Positions 50,754-63,491 of a stretch of DNA of 64,000 bases are shown here, piece after piece. How positions within the stretch are numbered: position 1 is the stretch's first letter; every line of letters starts with the position of its first letter. The notes under the pieces were generated by a model, which saw only the letters and a list, made by a program, of their open reading frames with translations, did no database searches and was not told the origin of the DNA. This DNA comes from Evansella clarkii (GTDB lineage Bacteria > Bacillota > Bacilli > Bacillales > Salisediminibacteriaceae), in assembly GCF_002019695.1 (NCBI RefSeq), contig NZ_KV917376.1, forward strand, positions 1,077,293-1,141,292. Direction: 5' to 3'. The position numbers and the translations under genes were made by a program.

Positions 50754-51869
50754 TTACACTTTGGGGCTTAAATTACTTTCCTCTTCTCCCAATTGTTGTT
50801 CGATGTACAGATCAGAATAATTCAAAAGGTTAATCATTTCATTATTCTCCACTTGTAATAGAGGTCTCATGGGTACTGATTCATCAATATAGATTATCGT
50901 ACCAATCCACCCGTTGTTTAAACGCACCTTTACTCCAATAGATAAATTTGATATAAGCTGGATAAACTGCTGTAAACAATAGTGGTCTATTTTACCGAAG
51001 TTATCTTTACTAATAGATTCCAGTACTCTGTATGGTGACTGCTTTGCACGGTAACATCTTTCCGAAGTCATAGCATGATACATATCACATACCATGATTA
51101 TCTTCGCATACAAATGAATTTTCTTCCCTTTTGTTTTTAAAGGATAACCGCTGCCATCTTCTCTCTCCTGGTGCTGAAGAACACCGAGAAGTGCTGCTTT
51201 GGTAAGGCCAGGTATTCCTTCAAGCATCTTATAACCTAAAAGGGGGTGCTTTCTTACTTCATTATATTCTTCGGATGTTAAAGGACCTTGCTGCCCATAT
51301 ACATTGTATGGAAGTCTTGCCATACCGCAGTCTGCCAAAAGAGCAGAGAGGCCCAACTGAATTAGTTCCCCTTCTGACAAGTTATATTTCCTGCCAAGTG
51401 AAACACTAAGAACTGCTACGGCCACTGCATGATAATAATGATAATCATTTTTTGAACCATAGTGATGAAGGTCCAGCATCTCTTCTTTGGAGGGAGATAG
51501 TCTTAAGAGTGGTATGAATTCTTTTCTGATAACATTCAGATCTACTTTTGAACCAGACTGCCAGTTTAAAAATAGTTTTTTGTATTTTTGAACCGCTTGT
51601 AAAAACACACTAATAAACCTGCTTTCTTCCTTTATGACAGGTTCTTCAGGAATCAACACGTCCTCCTCTATTACTTCCTCTGGCTTGTAAAAGCTGCCGT
51701 CAACTAATTTATTTTCCACGTTAACTGTCCGTATCAGGAAAATATGGAGAATACTGATTAATTTATCTGTAAGTATAGTTTTTTTCTTTAATAATGGGAT
51801 GTTAGTACTTTTATAAACATCTTCGTTTAAAATGCAGCCTGGAATCAAATATTCGGTCTTCACCTTCAT
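50754..51869 (-). CDS. HD-GYP-like protein with altered metal site
   Basis: 371 residues. N-terminal region of unknown fold (about 1-130), then an HD-GYP domain (about 140-320): H147 in YYHAVAVA, H208 in KHPLLGYKML, DGSGYP (238-243) and D262 in VCDMYHAMTS, then a C-terminal beta-rich end. The HD pair itself reads A179-D180 (LLADCGMARLP), and the HHE motif reads HQE (233-235). HD-GYP enzymes cleave cyclic di-GMP; with two metal ligands lost this one may only bind the nucleotide. It lies between gyrA and the rRNA operon. Confidence 0.85.
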   Translation of the reverse strand: MKVKTEYLIPGCILNEDVYKSTNIPLLKKKTILTDKLISILHIFLIRTVNVENKLVDGSFYKPEEVIEEDVLIPEEPVIKEESRFISVFLQAVQKYKKLFLNWQSGSKVDLNVIRKEFIPLLRLSPSKEEMLDLHHYGSKNDYHYYHAVAVAVLSVSLGRKYNLSEGELIQLGLSALLADCGMARLPYNVYGQQGPLTSEEYNEVRKHPLLGYKMLEGIPGLTKAALLGVLQHQEREDGSGYPLKTKGKKIHLYAKIIMVCDMYHAMTSERCYRAKQSPYRVLESISKDNFGKIDHYCLQQFIQLISNLSIGVKVRLNNGWIGTIIYIDESVPMRPLLQVENNEMINLLNYSDLYIEQQLGEEESNLSPKV

Positions 51870-52072
51870 AACTATTTCGCTCCTTTAAACCATTCTCATG
51901 CAAAGATTTAAAAGTAAAAAAGAATTTGAAGAGTTGGTTAATTTTGAGAATATCTCTATTTTACCATGTTATTGATGATATTTTAATATTTTAGAAAATA
52001 TTGGATGGTTTATGGGAACTTAGCCGCTTTTTACCTGTGTTTAAATGGCTTTTTCTTTGTTTTGATAAATGA

Positions 52073-52108
52073 AAAAACCAGGCTTATGCTGTTATAAGCC
52101 TGGTTTTG
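52073..52108. terminator. Terminator of gyrA
   Basis: AAACCAGGCTTAT and ATAAGCCTGGTTT form a strong hairpin with flanking A/T-runs; effective for gyrA on the minus strand. Confidence 0.85.
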
Positions 52109-52133
52109 CTGAATTCCTATTTACTTCACAAAA

Positions 52134-54668
52134 TTATTCTGTTTCGTCACTATCCGACTCTGTCGTTTCCTCTGCCGAAACTTCTAATTCCTCTTCAAGT
52201 TCTTCCGTAACATTTTCAATGATCTCATCTTCTTCGCCATCTTCATCGAGAATATTGACTCTTGCAACTGTGGAGACATGCTCCTCTTCTCCTACACGGA
52301 TTAATCTAACCCCTTGGGTTATCCGCCCAGTAGTAGAAATTTCGTCAACATGCATCCGTATGATGACACCATTTGTCGTTATTATCATCAGGTCATGATC
52401 ATTTGCCACCACTTGCAGAGAAACTAAATCTCCGTTCTTATCGGTAATGTTGCAAGTTTTAATACCTTTACCGCCTCTGGTCTGGACACGATAATCTTCA
52501 ACTGGAGTACGTTTGCCGAACCCTTTGTCAGTAACAATGAGGACATCCTGATCCGTCTCAATAATATCCATACCAACCACTTCGTCATCTTCCTGGAGGG
52601 AAATTCCTTTAACCCCAGTTGCCGTTCGGCCCATAAGCCTTACATCTGATTCGTGGAAACGGATCGACATACCTTTTTTAGTACCGGCAATCATTTCTCT
52701 GTCTCCATCTGTCAGTCGAACACCATGTAAAGCATCGCCTTCGCGAATATTAATAGCGAACAGACCTCCGCGGCGAATGTTTGCAAACGCCTGTAATGAT
52801 GTACGTTTAGTGATTCCGTACTTTGTCATAAAGAATAAATACTGATCTTCATTAAATTCCTTAATTGGAATAACTGTACTTATATATTCATCCTTCTCAA
52901 TCTGAAGCAAATTAATAATAGGTATACCTTTAGCTGTTCTTCCAAGTTCAGGTATTTCATACCCTTTCAGACGATACACTTTTCCCTTGTTTGAGAAGAA
53001 GAGGAGATGGTCATGGGAATTCGTAATAAATAAATGCTGCACAAAATCATCTTCATGTGTTCCCATCCCCTGGATACCCCGCCCTCCACGTTTTTGACTA
53101 CGATATGTGGAAAGCGGGAGTCTTTTTATATAGCCATTATGTGAAAGGGTAATAACGACGTTCTGGCGGGGAATGAGGTCCTCATCTTCCATGCTGTCTT
53201 CTCCGACAGAAATAGTTGTTAAACGCCCGTCACTGTATCTCTCTTTAATATCAAGGAGTTCTTCCCGGATAATTTCAAGGACTTTTTCATCATCAGCAAG
53301 GATGGCTTTTAGTTCTTTAATACGTTCCACCAGTTCCTTGTATTCTGCTTCAATTTTGTCCCTCTCAAGTCCTGTCAGCCTCTGCAGCCTCATATCCAGA
53401 ATGGCCTGAGCCTGGTCATGGCTTAATTCGAACCGCTCGATGAGGCCCTGGCGTGCAATATCAGTCGTTTCTGAACCTCTTATCAGAGCTATGATTTCAT
53501 CGATATGATCGAGAGCAATACGCAGACCTTCCAGGATGTGCGCTCTTGCTTCAGCTTTCTTTAATTCAAATTCTGTTCTCCGGCGGATTACCTCCCGCTG
53601 GTGATTAAGGTAATGGTACAGAACTTCTTTTAATGTTAAAACTTTTGGATGGCCGTTTACGAGAGCCAGCATATTAATGCCAAAGCTTGTCTGCAAGGCT
53701 GTCTGCTTATACAAGTTATTTAACAGCACATTTGCATTGACGTCTCTGCGAAGTTCAATTACAATCCGCATTCCTGTACGGTCAGATTCATCACGGAGAT
53801 CAGTAATTCCATCAATTTTTTTGTCTCTCACAAGCTCAGCTATTTTCTCAATCAACCGGGCTTTATTCACCTGGTATGGTATTTCGTTTACAATAATGCG
53901 GGGTTTACCGTTCTTTTCCTCTATTATCGCATTAGCGCGTATAAGAATGGAGCCTTTGCCTGTTTCATATGCCCGGCGTATTCCTGAAATACCGACAATT
54001 TCTGCGCCAGTAGGGAAGTCAGGGCCAGGAATATACTCCATTAATTCACTGATTGTAATATCAGGATTGCGGCTGAGGGCAAGCACTCCGTCGATTACTT
54101 CTCCAAGGTGGTGCGGAGGAATATTAGTGGCCATTCCTACAGCTATTCCGGATGTACCATTTACGAGAAGGTTAGGGAAGCGGGCAGGAAGAACAACAGG
54201 CTCTGACTCAGAACCATCATAGTTTTCCTGATAATTTATCGTATCTTTATTTATGTCCCTTACGAGTTCCATAGAGATTTTTGACATCTTGGCTTCCGTG
54301 TAACGCATAGCTGCAGCCGCATCCCCATCAACAGAACCAAAGTTTCCGTGCCCATTAACAAGCATATATCTGTAACTGAAATCCTGCGCCATACGAACCA
54401 TTGTTTCGTATACAGCTGAGTCACCATGAGGGTGGTATTTACCGATTACTTCACCGACGATACGTGCTGATTTCTTAAATGACTTGTCAGCAGTTATACC
54501 CAGTTCATTCATCGCGTACAAAATACGGCGGTGAACCGGTTTTAGCCCGTCACGCACATCAGGAAGTGCCCGGCTTACGATTACGCTCATAGCATAATCC
54601 ATAAATGAGGTTTTCATTTCCTGGCTTATATTTATTTCTTTCACTCTCGGATTATCTTGTTCAGGCAT
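52134..54668 (-). CDS. gyrA: DNA gyrase subunit A
   Basis: 844 residues. Winged-helix/tower breakage domain with catalytic tyrosine in [31 protein letters not shown] near the start, and a C-terminal beta-pinwheel with the GyrA box (QKRGGRGIQ) that wraps DNA. Ends in a strongly acidic tail ([13 protein letters not shown]...), seen in many GyrA proteins as a wrapping regulator. Works with GyrB to introduce negative supercoils. Confidence 0.99.
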   Translation of the reverse strand: MPEQDNPRVKEINISQEMKTSFMDYAMSVIVSRALPDVRDGLKPVHRRILYAMNELGITADKSFKKSARIVGEVIGKYHPHGDSAVYETMVRMAQDFSYRYMLVNGHGNFGSVDGDAAAAMRYTEAKMSKISMELVRDINKDTINYQENYDGSESEPVVLPARFPNLLVNGTSGIAVGMATNIPPHHLGEVIDGVLALSRNPDITISELMEYIPGPDFPTGAEIVGISGIRRAYETGKGSILIRANAIIEEKNGKPRIIVNEIPYQVNKARLIEKIAELVRDKKIDGITDLRDESDRTGMRIVIELRRDVNANVLLNNLYKQTALQTSFGINMLALVNGHPKVLTLKEVLYHYLNHQREVIRRRTEFELKKAEARAHILEGLRIALDHIDEIIALIRGSETTDIARQGLIERFELSHDQAQAILDMRLQRLTGLERDKIEAEYKELVERIKELKAILADDEKVLEIIREELLDIKERYSDGRLTTISVGEDSMEDEDLIPRQNVVITLSHNGYIKRLPLSTYRSQKRGGRGIQGMGTHEDDFVQHLFITNSHDHLLFFSNKGKVYRLKGYEIPELGRTAKGIPIINLLQIEKDEYISTVIPIKEFNEDQYLFFMTKYGITKRTSLQAFANIRRGGLFAINIREGDALHGVRLTDGDREMIAGTKKGMSIRFHESDVRLMGRTATGVKGISLQEDDEVVGMDIIETDQDVLIVTDKGFGKRTPVEDYRVQTRGGKGIKTCNITDKNGDLVSLQVVANDHDLMIITTNGVIIRMHVDEISTTGRITQGVRLIRVGEEEHVSTVARVNILDEDGEEDEIIENVTEELEEELEVSAEETTESDSDETE

Positions 54669-54897
54669 TCTGTGTACCTCCGTTTACAAATTCCTTACCT
54701 ATATTGCAAATCCATCCTTTTTTCTTCTTATTCAAATAAAGAATGAATATTGTTTTAAAAAAAGTAAAACACTGTCGAAAGAAGGAAATAAATCTAAAAC
54801 TAGTTGCTGTTTCAATTATCCGGAAACTAGCAGTAAAAGCACATCAACCATGCAGTTCATGCTGCATGGTCTGGATGTACCCCTGCATTTTTAATGC

Positions 54898-56838
<1,941 letters not shown>

Positions 56839-56996
56839 TCATGCAATGGTTTAAATTCTGTTTTTCGGCCTTGTCGATTAAATTTAAATCAGCAATACCT
56901 TAAAAACCATTTATATTAAACTCCCGCCTGAACAGCTGCGATGTTGTAACTTTGGAATAGTTATTACCGCTTCCTGTTTTCTCCACGGGGATATAT

Positions 56997-57260
56997 TTAT
57001 TTTTCCTCTTCCAGGAGTATGGTGGTTGTCTCACCTCTGCGTTTTAATGTCTGGGACGAAATAGGGGAGAGGTAAATAGTATCTTTAGTAATTATATAAG
57101 ATTTTGGCTGATCTTCAGATATTTGCACAGTTTCTTTCTCTTTTTTCTGTTTCGTTAAAAAAGACTGGTTTTCTTTTGATAATCCTGTGCTTTGATGATC
57201 CAGAATAGCAATAATTTTATCAGCCCTGATCACCATGTCTCCGCCTAGGTGAATAAACAT
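56997..57260 (-). CDS. remB: RemB, extracellular-matrix regulator (DUF370)
   Basis: 87 residues from the ATG at 57260 (GAGGTG six bases upstream; a GTG three codons earlier is inside that site). Starts MFIHLGGDMVIRADKIIAILD, a RemA/RemB family start, followed by a linker rich in Lys/Gln and a C-terminal strand region (YLSPISSQTLKRRG). RemB affects biofilm matrix genes in B. subtilis. Lies between recF and gyrB as in B. subtilis (yaaB). Confidence 0.92.
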   Translation of the reverse strand: MFIHLGGDMVIRADKIIAILDHQSTGLSKENQSFLTKQKKEKETVQISEDQPKSYIITKDTIYLSPISSQTLKRRGETTTILLEEEK

Positions 57261-57345
57261 ATCTGCCACCTCGCTTTATTATTTAGCACTTAATTGAATC
57301 AGCCATTAATTGGGGCGTAGTTATAATTTCTTCAGTGGAAATCAA

Positions 57346-58467
57346 CTAATCTTTGTCAATTATATTACCATCTTCTACATGATACATCTGAGCTTCCCGG
57401 AGGGTCTGATGATCAATTCCTTCCACACTGGTAGTGGTTACGAAGGTCTGCACTTTGCCCTGGATGGTGTTCAGCAAGTGGGATTGACGATGATCATCAA
57501 GTTCAGAGAGTACATCATCCAGCAGAAGTATAGGATATTCGCCAGTTTTTTCATGAATTAGTTCAATTTCAGCCAGCTTCAGAGACAAAGCTGTAGTTCT
57601 TTGCTGCCCCTGGGAGCCAAATGTCTGAATATCCCGTGTATTAACAAGGAACTGCAAGTCATCCCGATGAGGGCCTGCCAGAGTAGTCCCTCTTTGCAGT
57701 TCTCTTTCTTGTAATCGTTGAAACTCTTCTCCAATCACTGTTATCAGTGTCGACAAATCCATCTCGTCTGATACCTTCATAGATGGGAGATACTTAACTT
57801 CCAACGCTTCTGTACCGCGGCTGATTTCTTTGTGTATTGGCTCAGCCCAGGACTGAAGTTTATCTATGAACTCAAACCGTCTTTCTATGACATGTGCTGC
57901 TGAATTTATGAGCTGTTCTGTCATAACTTCAAGCATAGTAATATTCATCGGTATTTTCCTGGACTGTACATCTTTTAACCATTGGTTTCTTTGTTTTAAA
58001 ACTTTATGATACTGGGACAAATGGTAAAGGTATAAAGAATGTATCTGGCCCATTTCCATATCAAGGAAACGACGTCGGACTTGCGGACTTCCTTTTACTA
58101 AATTGAGATCTTCGGGTGCGAACATTACTATATTGCAAGTTCCGATATAGTCACTCAATCTTTTTTTCTCAAGATGATTCAGTTTTACTTTTTTTCCTTT
58201 ACCAGAAAATACCACTTCCATTTGAAGTGGTCCATTCCTGTTGTGAAGATGACCTTCAACCCTGGCGAAAGGCTGATCCCAGCGAATAAGTTCTTTATCC
58301 CGCGGTGTACGATGTGATTTTGCCATAGCGAGAACATATATAGCTTCCATCAGATTGGTTTTCCCTTGAGCATTCTCGCCAATAATTACATTGACCTTGT
58401 TCTCAAAGGACAGCTCAAGACTGTCATAGTTACGGTAGTCTTTTAAGGTTATTTGTTCAATATGCAA
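57346..58467 (-). CDS. recF: Recombination protein RecF
   Basis: 373 residues, SMC-like ATPase. Walker [10 protein letters not shown] (about 30-38), ABC signature in [18 protein letters not shown], and Walker [12 protein letters not shown]. Loads RecA at gaps with RecO and RecR. It sits nine bases after yaaA, in the conserved dnaN-yaaA-recF order. Confidence 0.98.
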   Translation of the reverse strand: MHIEQITLKDYRNYDSLELSFENKVNVIIGENAQGKTNLMEAIYVLAMAKSHRTPRDKELIRWDQPFARVEGHLHNRNGPLQMEVVFSGKGKKVKLNHLEKKRLSDYIGTCNIVMFAPEDLNLVKGSPQVRRRFLDMEMGQIHSLYLYHLSQYHKVLKQRNQWLKDVQSRKIPMNITMLEVMTEQLINSAAHVIERRFEFIDKLQSWAEPIHKEISRGTEALEVKYLPSMKVSDEMDLSTLITVIGEEFQRLQERELQRGTTLAGPHRDDLQFLVNTRDIQTFGSQGQQRTTALSLKLAEIELIHEKTGEYPILLLDDVLSELDDHRQSHLLNTIQGKVQTFVTTTSVEGIDHQTLREAQMYHVEDGNIIDKD

Positions 58468-58476
58468 GGAGATCCC

Positions 58477-58689
58477 TCAATTTAATTCGGCCTTCTTAAT
58501 AACCACAGTACCAAATTCGTCAATTTTCACCTGATCTCCTGGATATAGCTTCCTTCCTCTGCGGTTTTCGTCTTCTCCATTTACTACGACAGGTGTCTCC
58601 TGTAAAAACCATTTTGCCGCTCCTCCGGTCTGAATTACACCAACCTCTTTTAAAGCCTGACCAAGCGTTATATATTCTTCGCTAATCAT
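58477..58689 (-). CDS. yaaA: YaaA, S4-domain RNA-binding protein
   Basis: 70 residues from the ATG at 58689; a TTG five codons earlier is an alternative. S4-like domain: YITLGQALKEVGVIQTGGAAKWFL...VVVNGE..NRRGRKLYPGD. Family members are linked to ribosome assembly; the residues point to RNA binding. It is coupled to recF and separated from dnaN by a terminator. Confidence 0.93.
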   Translation of the reverse strand: MISEEYITLGQALKEVGVIQTGGAAKWFLQETPVVVNGEDENRRGRKLYPGDQVKIDEFGTVVIKKAELN

Positions 58690-58905
58690 TACCGTTTCTT
58701 CCAAAGCTGGTCACTCACTTTCTATTGTTTATCCCTGAATTGTTCCAAACAGGGTTATCACGCCATTATGCCTCACCTTATATTGTACTAAATTATTTAA
58801 GTTTACGCCAATTGTTATAAAATGCGTTAATTACACTGGTTTTTCTAAGGTATCATTCAGATTTCGTGGATTTATGCTTTGATGGACTTTTTCTTCAGAC
58901 GTATG

Positions 58906-58946
58906 AAAAAGAACTGCCGGAAAGCAAAATATTACTTCCGGCAGTC
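58906..58946 (-). terminator. Terminator after dnaN
   Basis: ACTGCCGGAA and TTCCGGCAGT form a 10-bp stem followed by TCTTTTTC on the minus strand, between dnaN and yaaA. yaaA-recF therefore likely has its own promoter (gap 58690-58905). Confidence 0.85.
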
Positions 58947-58992
58947 GTATAAATTCCTCAATCTTTTTCTGTTAATAATAATCCGCTGCTGC

Positions 58993-60135
58993 TTAATAAG
59001 TGCGGACCGGTGAGAACAGGTGCAGCATATTGTCGTGTTCTGTCGGTTTCATCACAAAAGGACTCATTGCGCCTGTAAAATCAATTTTCACATCTGTTGA
59101 ATCAATTACCTTCAGTGCATCAATGATATTTTTCCCATTGAAAGAAATCCGCAGTTCTTCTCCGGAAAATTCAAGAGGGGCAATATCCTCTGTTACTTTT
59201 CCTACTTCAGGAGTTACGGAAGTTATCTCCAGCTGTCCATTTCCGATGGTTTTTAAGTTGACGACATTATTTTTGCCATCTCTTGATAATAACAAGGCAC
59301 GTTCAATAGCCTGAAGGAACTTTTTAGTATCTAACGTAACACTTGTTTTGGACTGAGTAGGAATCATATTTTTGGTAGCAGGATAGTTCCCGTCTAACAG
59401 TCTTGAGAAAAAGAGAATATTCTTTGCTTTAAAAAGAATTTGGTTTTCTGTGACGATAATATCAGTTAGTTCGTTATTATCATCAAGAATTTTATTTAAT
59501 TCATTTAAGCTTTTCCCTGGAATAACAACGTTTGAAAAAGAGACTTCGTTAGTATTTGTTTCCATACTGACATTCCGCATTGCCAGACGATGACTATCGG
59601 TAGCAGTGCACATCAGCTGGCCATCCTCTGTCGCCCAGTTAACGCCTGTAAGAATTGGCCTTGTTTCTACAGTGGATACTGCAAACACAGTTTGCCGGAT
59701 AATATTTTTAAGAAGATCTGCAGGCAGTTTAAAAACATTGTCTTCTTCTATTTCCGGCAGGCGAGGATATTCATCCGGGTCGAGTCCGTTCAGGTTGAAA
59801 ACAGATGAACCAGATTTCAGGGTAGTTGCAAACTGGTCTGAAACAGTTAGTTCAATCGTCTCCTCAGGTAATTTTTTTACAATTTCCGCGAAGAACCTGG
59901 CCTGGAGTACGATACTTCCTGGCTCTTCAATCTCAACAAGCTGTAAATCTTCTTCTTCTTTTGGAATAAAAGACTCAATCGAAATATCAGAATCACTGCC
60001 TGTTAATGTTACCCCGTCTTCAGATGCCACTATTTTAATACCTGTTAATACAGGGATAGTCGTTCTTGGTGAGATAGCTTTGGATACGTGCTGGACACTT
60101 TGAACAAAATGATCCCGGTTAATTGTAAATTTCAT
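58993..60135 (-). CDS. dnaN: DNA polymerase III beta (sliding clamp)
   Basis: 380 residues, three clamp repeats. Begins MKFTINRDHFVQSVQHVSKAI and contains TRPILTGV and the C-terminal PTEHDNMLHLFSPVRTY end. Forms a ring dimer around DNA, loaded by the DnaX complex. Lies after dnaA with an origin element between. Confidence 0.99.
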   Translation of the reverse strand: MKFTINRDHFVQSVQHVSKAISPRTTIPVLTGIKIVASEDGVTLTGSDSDISIESFIPKEEEDLQLVEIEEPGSIVLQARFFAEIVKKLPEETIELTVSDQFATTLKSGSSVFNLNGLDPDEYPRLPEIEEDNVFKLPADLLKNIIRQTVFAVSTVETRPILTGVNWATEDGQLMCTATDSHRLAMRNVSMETNTNEVSFSNVVIPGKSLNELNKILDDNNELTDIIVTENQILFKAKNILFFSRLLDGNYPATKNMIPTQSKTSVTLDTKKFLQAIERALLLSRDGKNNVVNLKTIGNGQLEITSVTPEVGKVTEDIAPLEFSGEELRISFNGKNIIDALKVIDSTDVKIDFTGAMSPFVMKPTEHDNMLHLFSPVRTY

Positions 60136-60189
60136 TCTGCCTTTTCCTCACTTTCTTCCTCTTTTCTGCTTTTATTTTAACAGAAATTA

Positions 60190-60350
60190 TTCCTGAATTA
60201 TTTAGTTAAATAGATTATATATTTTTTAATAATTTACAGAAGTAATAGTAGTATAGCTTGTTAACATGTGGATAACTATAAAAATCCCTTGCCAGGTAAG
60301 GTTATCCACCTGTGGATACATTGTTGATAAACTTGTTCCGTTTATTCACA
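60190..60350. other. oriC, downstream part: unwinding region, trio-like tract and DnaA boxes
   Basis: Between dnaA and dnaN: an AT-rich stretch (60190-60240), a TAATAGTAGTATAG tract (60243-60256) resembling DnaA-trio repeats, then DnaA boxes at 60267-60275 (TGTGGATAA), 60302-60310 (TTATCCACC), 60311-60319 (TGTGGATAC), 60322-60330 (TGTTGATAA) and 60342-60350 (TTATTCACA). This matches the B. subtilis layout where unwinding starts downstream of dnaA. Confidence 0.85.
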
Positions 60351-60363
60351 GTGTGCACAACGG

Positions 60364-61725
60364 TCAGGATTTCAGCTGATCCTTTATTTCCTGGATCTGC
60401 TTCTGCAGTTCAGTGTCGGAAGCAAATAACCGGGAAATTTTTTCGTGCGCATGGATAACAGTAGTGTGGTCACGGCCGCCAAACTCGCTGCCTATCTTCG
60501 GAAGTGAGTTATCGGTCAGTTCTCTGGAAAGATACATGGCAATCTGCCTTGGGTAAGCCACATTCTTCGTACGCTTCTTAGCCTTTAATTCGTCTACTCT
60601 GATTTGAAAAGTTTCTGCCACTGTTTTTTGTACATCCTTGATTGTAATCGTTCTTGGTTTTGCATTTGGGATGATATCCTTCAGCGCCACCGCAGCCAGA
60701 TCAGCATTCATATCCTGGTTTACAAGGGATGAATAGGCGACAACACGAATAAGGGCCCCTTCAAGCTCCCTTATATTAGTATCTATTTGATTAGCGATAT
60801 AGAGCATCACTTCATTTGGAATGTCCAGATTTTCAGCTTTTGCTTTTTTCCTGAGAATAGCGATTCTTGTTTCCAGATCAGGAGGAGTAATATCAGTAAT
60901 AAGCCCCCATTCGAAACGGGACCGCAGTCTGTCTTCCAGGGTTGGTATTTCTTTAGGCGGCCTGTCACTTGAAATTACAATTTGTTTTCTGTCATCGTGT
61001 AACGCATTAAAAGTATGGAAAAATTCTTCCTGAGTTTGTTCTTTTCCAGCCAAAAACTGAATATCATCAATTAGTAAAACATCGACGTTCCGGTATTTGT
61101 TCCGGAAATTTACGGCCTTGTTATCCCTGATCGAGTTTATGAATTCATTCGTGAATTTTTCGGACGACAAATAAACAACTTTAGCTCCTGAATTGTGGTC
61201 CATGACATAATGGCCGATAGCATGCATCAAATGTGTTTTACCGAGTCCCACTCCTCCATAAATAAACAGAGGATTATAAGCTTTAGCAGGAGCTTCGGCC
61301 ACAGCAAGTGAAGCAGCATGAGCAAATCGGTTGCCGCTTCCTATAACAAATGTATCAAATGTATATTTTGGATTTAACATATGTTTTGGAATTTCTTCCT
61401 GAGTTTCAGCTGAAGGTTTTTCCGGCTTTTTCTTCACTTTTTCTATAACATCGAGATCTTCACTTTTCTCATCCTTGGGCAGAATAAAGCGTGCTTCCAG
61501 CTCTGCTCCTGTAAGTTCATGAAGGGTTTCAGTAATAATTCCAAAATACCTGTTTTCAAGCCAGTCTCTTGCAAACTCATTGGGTGCGATAATAATAATG
61601 CTGTTTGTACTCTGGTCAATCGAATCAGCTTTCGTAAATTTAAACCATGTATCGAAACTTGGTTTACTTACTTTATCTTCGATAAGTTTTAAGGCCCGAT
61701 CCCAAAGGTCATTTAAATTTTCCAA
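60364..61725 (-). CDS. dnaA: Chromosomal replication initiator DnaA
   Basis: 453 residues, starting with TTG (GGGAGGGG about nine bases upstream). Domain I (about 1-80), a charged linker domain II (about 85-112), AAA+ domain III with Walker [10 protein letters not shown] (about 157-165) and Walker B LLIDDIQF, and C-terminal helix-turn-helix with [11 protein letters not shown] that reads DnaA boxes. Origin elements lie on both sides. The TTG start may keep levels low. Confidence 0.99.
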   Translation of the reverse strand: MENLNDLWDRALKLIEDKVSKPSFDTWFKFTKADSIDQSTNSIIIIAPNEFARDWLENRYFGIITETLHELTGAELEARFILPKDEKSEDLDVIEKVKKKPEKPSAETQEEIPKHMLNPKYTFDTFVIGSGNRFAHAASLAVAEAPAKAYNPLFIYGGVGLGKTHLMHAIGHYVMDHNSGAKVVYLSSEKFTNEFINSIRDNKAVNFRNKYRNVDVLLIDDIQFLAGKEQTQEEFFHTFNALHDDRKQIVISSDRPPKEIPTLEDRLRSRFEWGLITDITPPDLETRIAILRKKAKAENLDIPNEVMLYIANQIDTNIRELEGALIRVVAYSSLVNQDMNADLAAVALKDIIPNAKPRTITIKDVQKTVAETFQIRVDELKAKKRTKNVAYPRQIAMYLSRELTDNSLPKIGSEFGGRDHTTVIHAHEKISRLFASDTELQKQIQEIKDQLKS

Positions 61726-61791
61726 CCAATTTCCCCTCCCTTGCTATTATCTGTTCCATAACAGCCGAACAACTGCATGGCGAATTTATAC

Positions 61792-61820
61792 ATTGTACAA
61801 TAAAAAGAACAGTAAGTGAA
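61792..61820 (-). promoter_or_regulatory. Candidate dnaA promoter
   Basis: TTCACT, 17 bases, TACAAT on the minus strand, about 65 bases before the dnaA start and beside a DnaA box (61851-61859), which would allow autoregulation. Confidence 0.55.
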
Positions 61821-61850
61821 TACAAATGAATAAAAATACTCAGAGAAAAA

Positions 61851-62167
61851 TGTGGATAAATATATAATAATGAAGAAAAATTACGATTCACGTTATCAAC
61901 AGTCCGGGGGATAAAGTTATCCCAAAGACTGAATAACTATCCACAAAACTATTCACAGATGTGGATAGTTTTTATTTTACCACAGGTTATCCACTTTAAA
62001 AAACAAGAATATGATATCAAAATAACTCAATGAAGACAACGCTTTGTGTGAGTTATCCACAAAACTCTACCTATTGTGCTTTATTTTTGTCCACAGCACA
62101 ATATACTGTGTAAAAATTGTCGAAACGTGCGTGGATAATTTGAAAAGTGTGTAGAAAGTTGTCCACA
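61851..62167. other. oriC, upstream DnaA-box cluster
   Basis: Between rpmH and dnaA. Perfect boxes at 61851-61859 (minus) and 62053-62061 (TTATCCACA, plus). Near-perfect ones at 61893 (TTATCAACA), 61937 (CTATCCACA), 61960 (minus), 61987 (TTATCCACT), 62087 and 62159 (TTGTCCACA) and 62130 (minus). A 7/9 match lies at 61917. This is the bipartite-origin counterpart of incA/incB in B. subtilis. Bases 62170-62530 hold nothing else recognised. Confidence 0.9.
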
Positions 62168-62534
62168 ACTGAAATGGGCGGAAGTTCTAACTGAGTCAGC
62201 CGGGGAGACGGAAAGATAAAAATTATTTCTTCCAGGGAAGAGCAAAATAATGTGCAGAAGAAAAAAGAATAGTGAAACTTAAAGTAATGAGGGAGACAGC
62301 AGAAGTAAAAGACCTCCTGGAGAAAAATATAATCAAGAAAACCATTCAATAACTTTTCAAATTTACAGTAGTAACGCTGCTGCACCGCTTTCTCAGTTGA
62401 AGACGTATGAGAGGTAAGATTTAAGATTGCTATACAATAATGTAAGTAAGGAGATCCTCCTACAGATAAAGAGTTACTTATAGAAGAGAAAAAGAAGTAA
62501 AAACAAAATACACAGTGAAAAACACATTAAAAAC

Positions 62535-62563
62535 TTGACAATAAAGTGTGACTCTCATATAAT
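62535..62563 (+). promoter_or_regulatory. Promoter of rpmH
   Basis: TTGACA, 17 bases, TATAAT: perfect sigma-A consensus, 53 bases upstream of rpmH. Confidence 0.92.
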
Positions 62564-62615
62564 TTACAAGACTGTCAAAAATGTATAGCGTAATTTCCTG
62601 CAGGAGGTGTTATAG

Positions 62616-62753
62616 ATGGGTAAACCAACATTTAATCCAAATAACCGTAAGCGTAAAAAAGTTCACGGTTTCCGTGCGCGTATGAGCACTAAAAACGGAC
62701 GTAGAGTTCTAGCAAACCGTCGCCGTAAAGGAAGAAAAGTATTATCAGCTTAA
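62616..62753 (+). CDS. rpmH: Ribosomal protein L34
   Basis: 45 residues: [20 protein letters not shown], then [22 protein letters not shown]. Basic, full length. CAGGAGGTG precedes the ATG. The N-terminus ([10 protein letters not shown]) differs from the usual MKRTFQPN and is one residue longer. Reads away from dnaA, as in all Bacilli. Confidence 0.98.
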   Translation: MGKPTFNPNNRKRKKVHGFRARMSTKNGRRVLANRRRKGRKVLSA

Positions 62754-62757
62754 TTTT

Positions 62758-62787
62758 AAACCACTGACTTTTCAGTGGTTTTTTTTC
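62758..62787 (+). terminator. Terminator between rpmH and rnpA
   Basis: AACCACTGA, CTTT loop, TCAGTGGTT followed by eight T: strong plus-strand terminator five bases after rpmH. It limits co-transcription with rnpA. Confidence 0.88.
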
Positions 62788-63117
62788 TGTGCCGGGAACC
62801 AGCAGAGCAGCATGAAATTTGGGAATTGGTGGAACTTTTTGCCGAAATCGTGCATGAAGGAGAGGATCCCGGCCAGCTAAATAAGCTACCAGGGCAATCG
62901 AACGCTTTTGAGTGAAAAATAACAGCTATATTCAACAAAGCTTAAAAAAAATGGAGAAACTGTGTAAAAAAGGTGCCTTTTTGGAAATCATTTAAGGAAA
63001 TAGCCGTTAACATGTAGCAGTTTTCTATTATTTTATTTATAATGTAACTTGGGTTCTAATCTATGGAAATAAACCGGAAACTGTTCTCAAGTGGAAAAGG
63101 TAATGAGGTGTTTTTAT
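62788..63117. other. Region between rpmH terminator and rnpA
   Basis: About 330 bases. A TATAAT box at 63038-63043 may serve rnpA, though its -35 is poor. An open frame of about 40 codons (ending TGA near 62914; ...WELVELFAEIVHEGEDPGQ...) has coding-like, acidic composition but no start or ribosome site; it may be a gene remnant. Confidence 0.4.
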
Positions 63118-63474
63118 ATGAAGAAAACAAACCGCTTGAAGAAAAATGAAGAATTTCAGAAAGTCTTTCAGCAAGGCACCTCTGTTGCTAACAGGCAATT
63201 TGTGGTTTATTTCTTAGGTAAAGAAGAACAAACAAATATCAGAATCGGTTTATCTGTAAGTAAAAAACTGGGGAACGCAGTAAAAAGAAATAAAATTAAA
63301 CGCCTTTTGAGGGAAGGGTTAAGAGAGTTCCTGCCGGAAATGAACAGCAATTTAGACCTGATAATAATTGCCAGAAAGCCGGCTGCTGAAATGGAACTTG
63401 AAGAGATAAGAAAATCTCTGCGCCACGTCCTTCATAAAGGCAGGCTGCTTCAGAAGTACAACAGGAGACGTTAG
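63118..63474 (+). CDS. rnpA: Ribonuclease P protein component
   Basis: 118 residues from the ATG at 63118 (GAGGTG seven bases upstream; an earlier ATG has none). Contains [16 protein letters not shown] and the RNR signature region [18 protein letters not shown] that binds the RNA subunit. Needed to mature tRNA 5' ends. Conserved rpmH-rnpA-yidD-yidC order. Confidence 0.97.
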   Translation: MKKTNRLKKNEEFQKVFQQGTSVANRQFVVYFLGKEEQTNIRIGLSVSKKLGNAVKRNKIKRLLREGLREFLPEMNSNLDLIIIARKPAAEMELEEIRKSLRHVLHKGRLLQKYNRRR

Positions 63475-63491
63475 AAGTTGAGGTGCTGATA

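Noticed and set aside
54848-54871. Palindrome ACCATGCAG/CTGCATGGT between gyrB and gyrA
   Set aside because: It has no following T-run, so it was not called a terminator; no other role could be supported.
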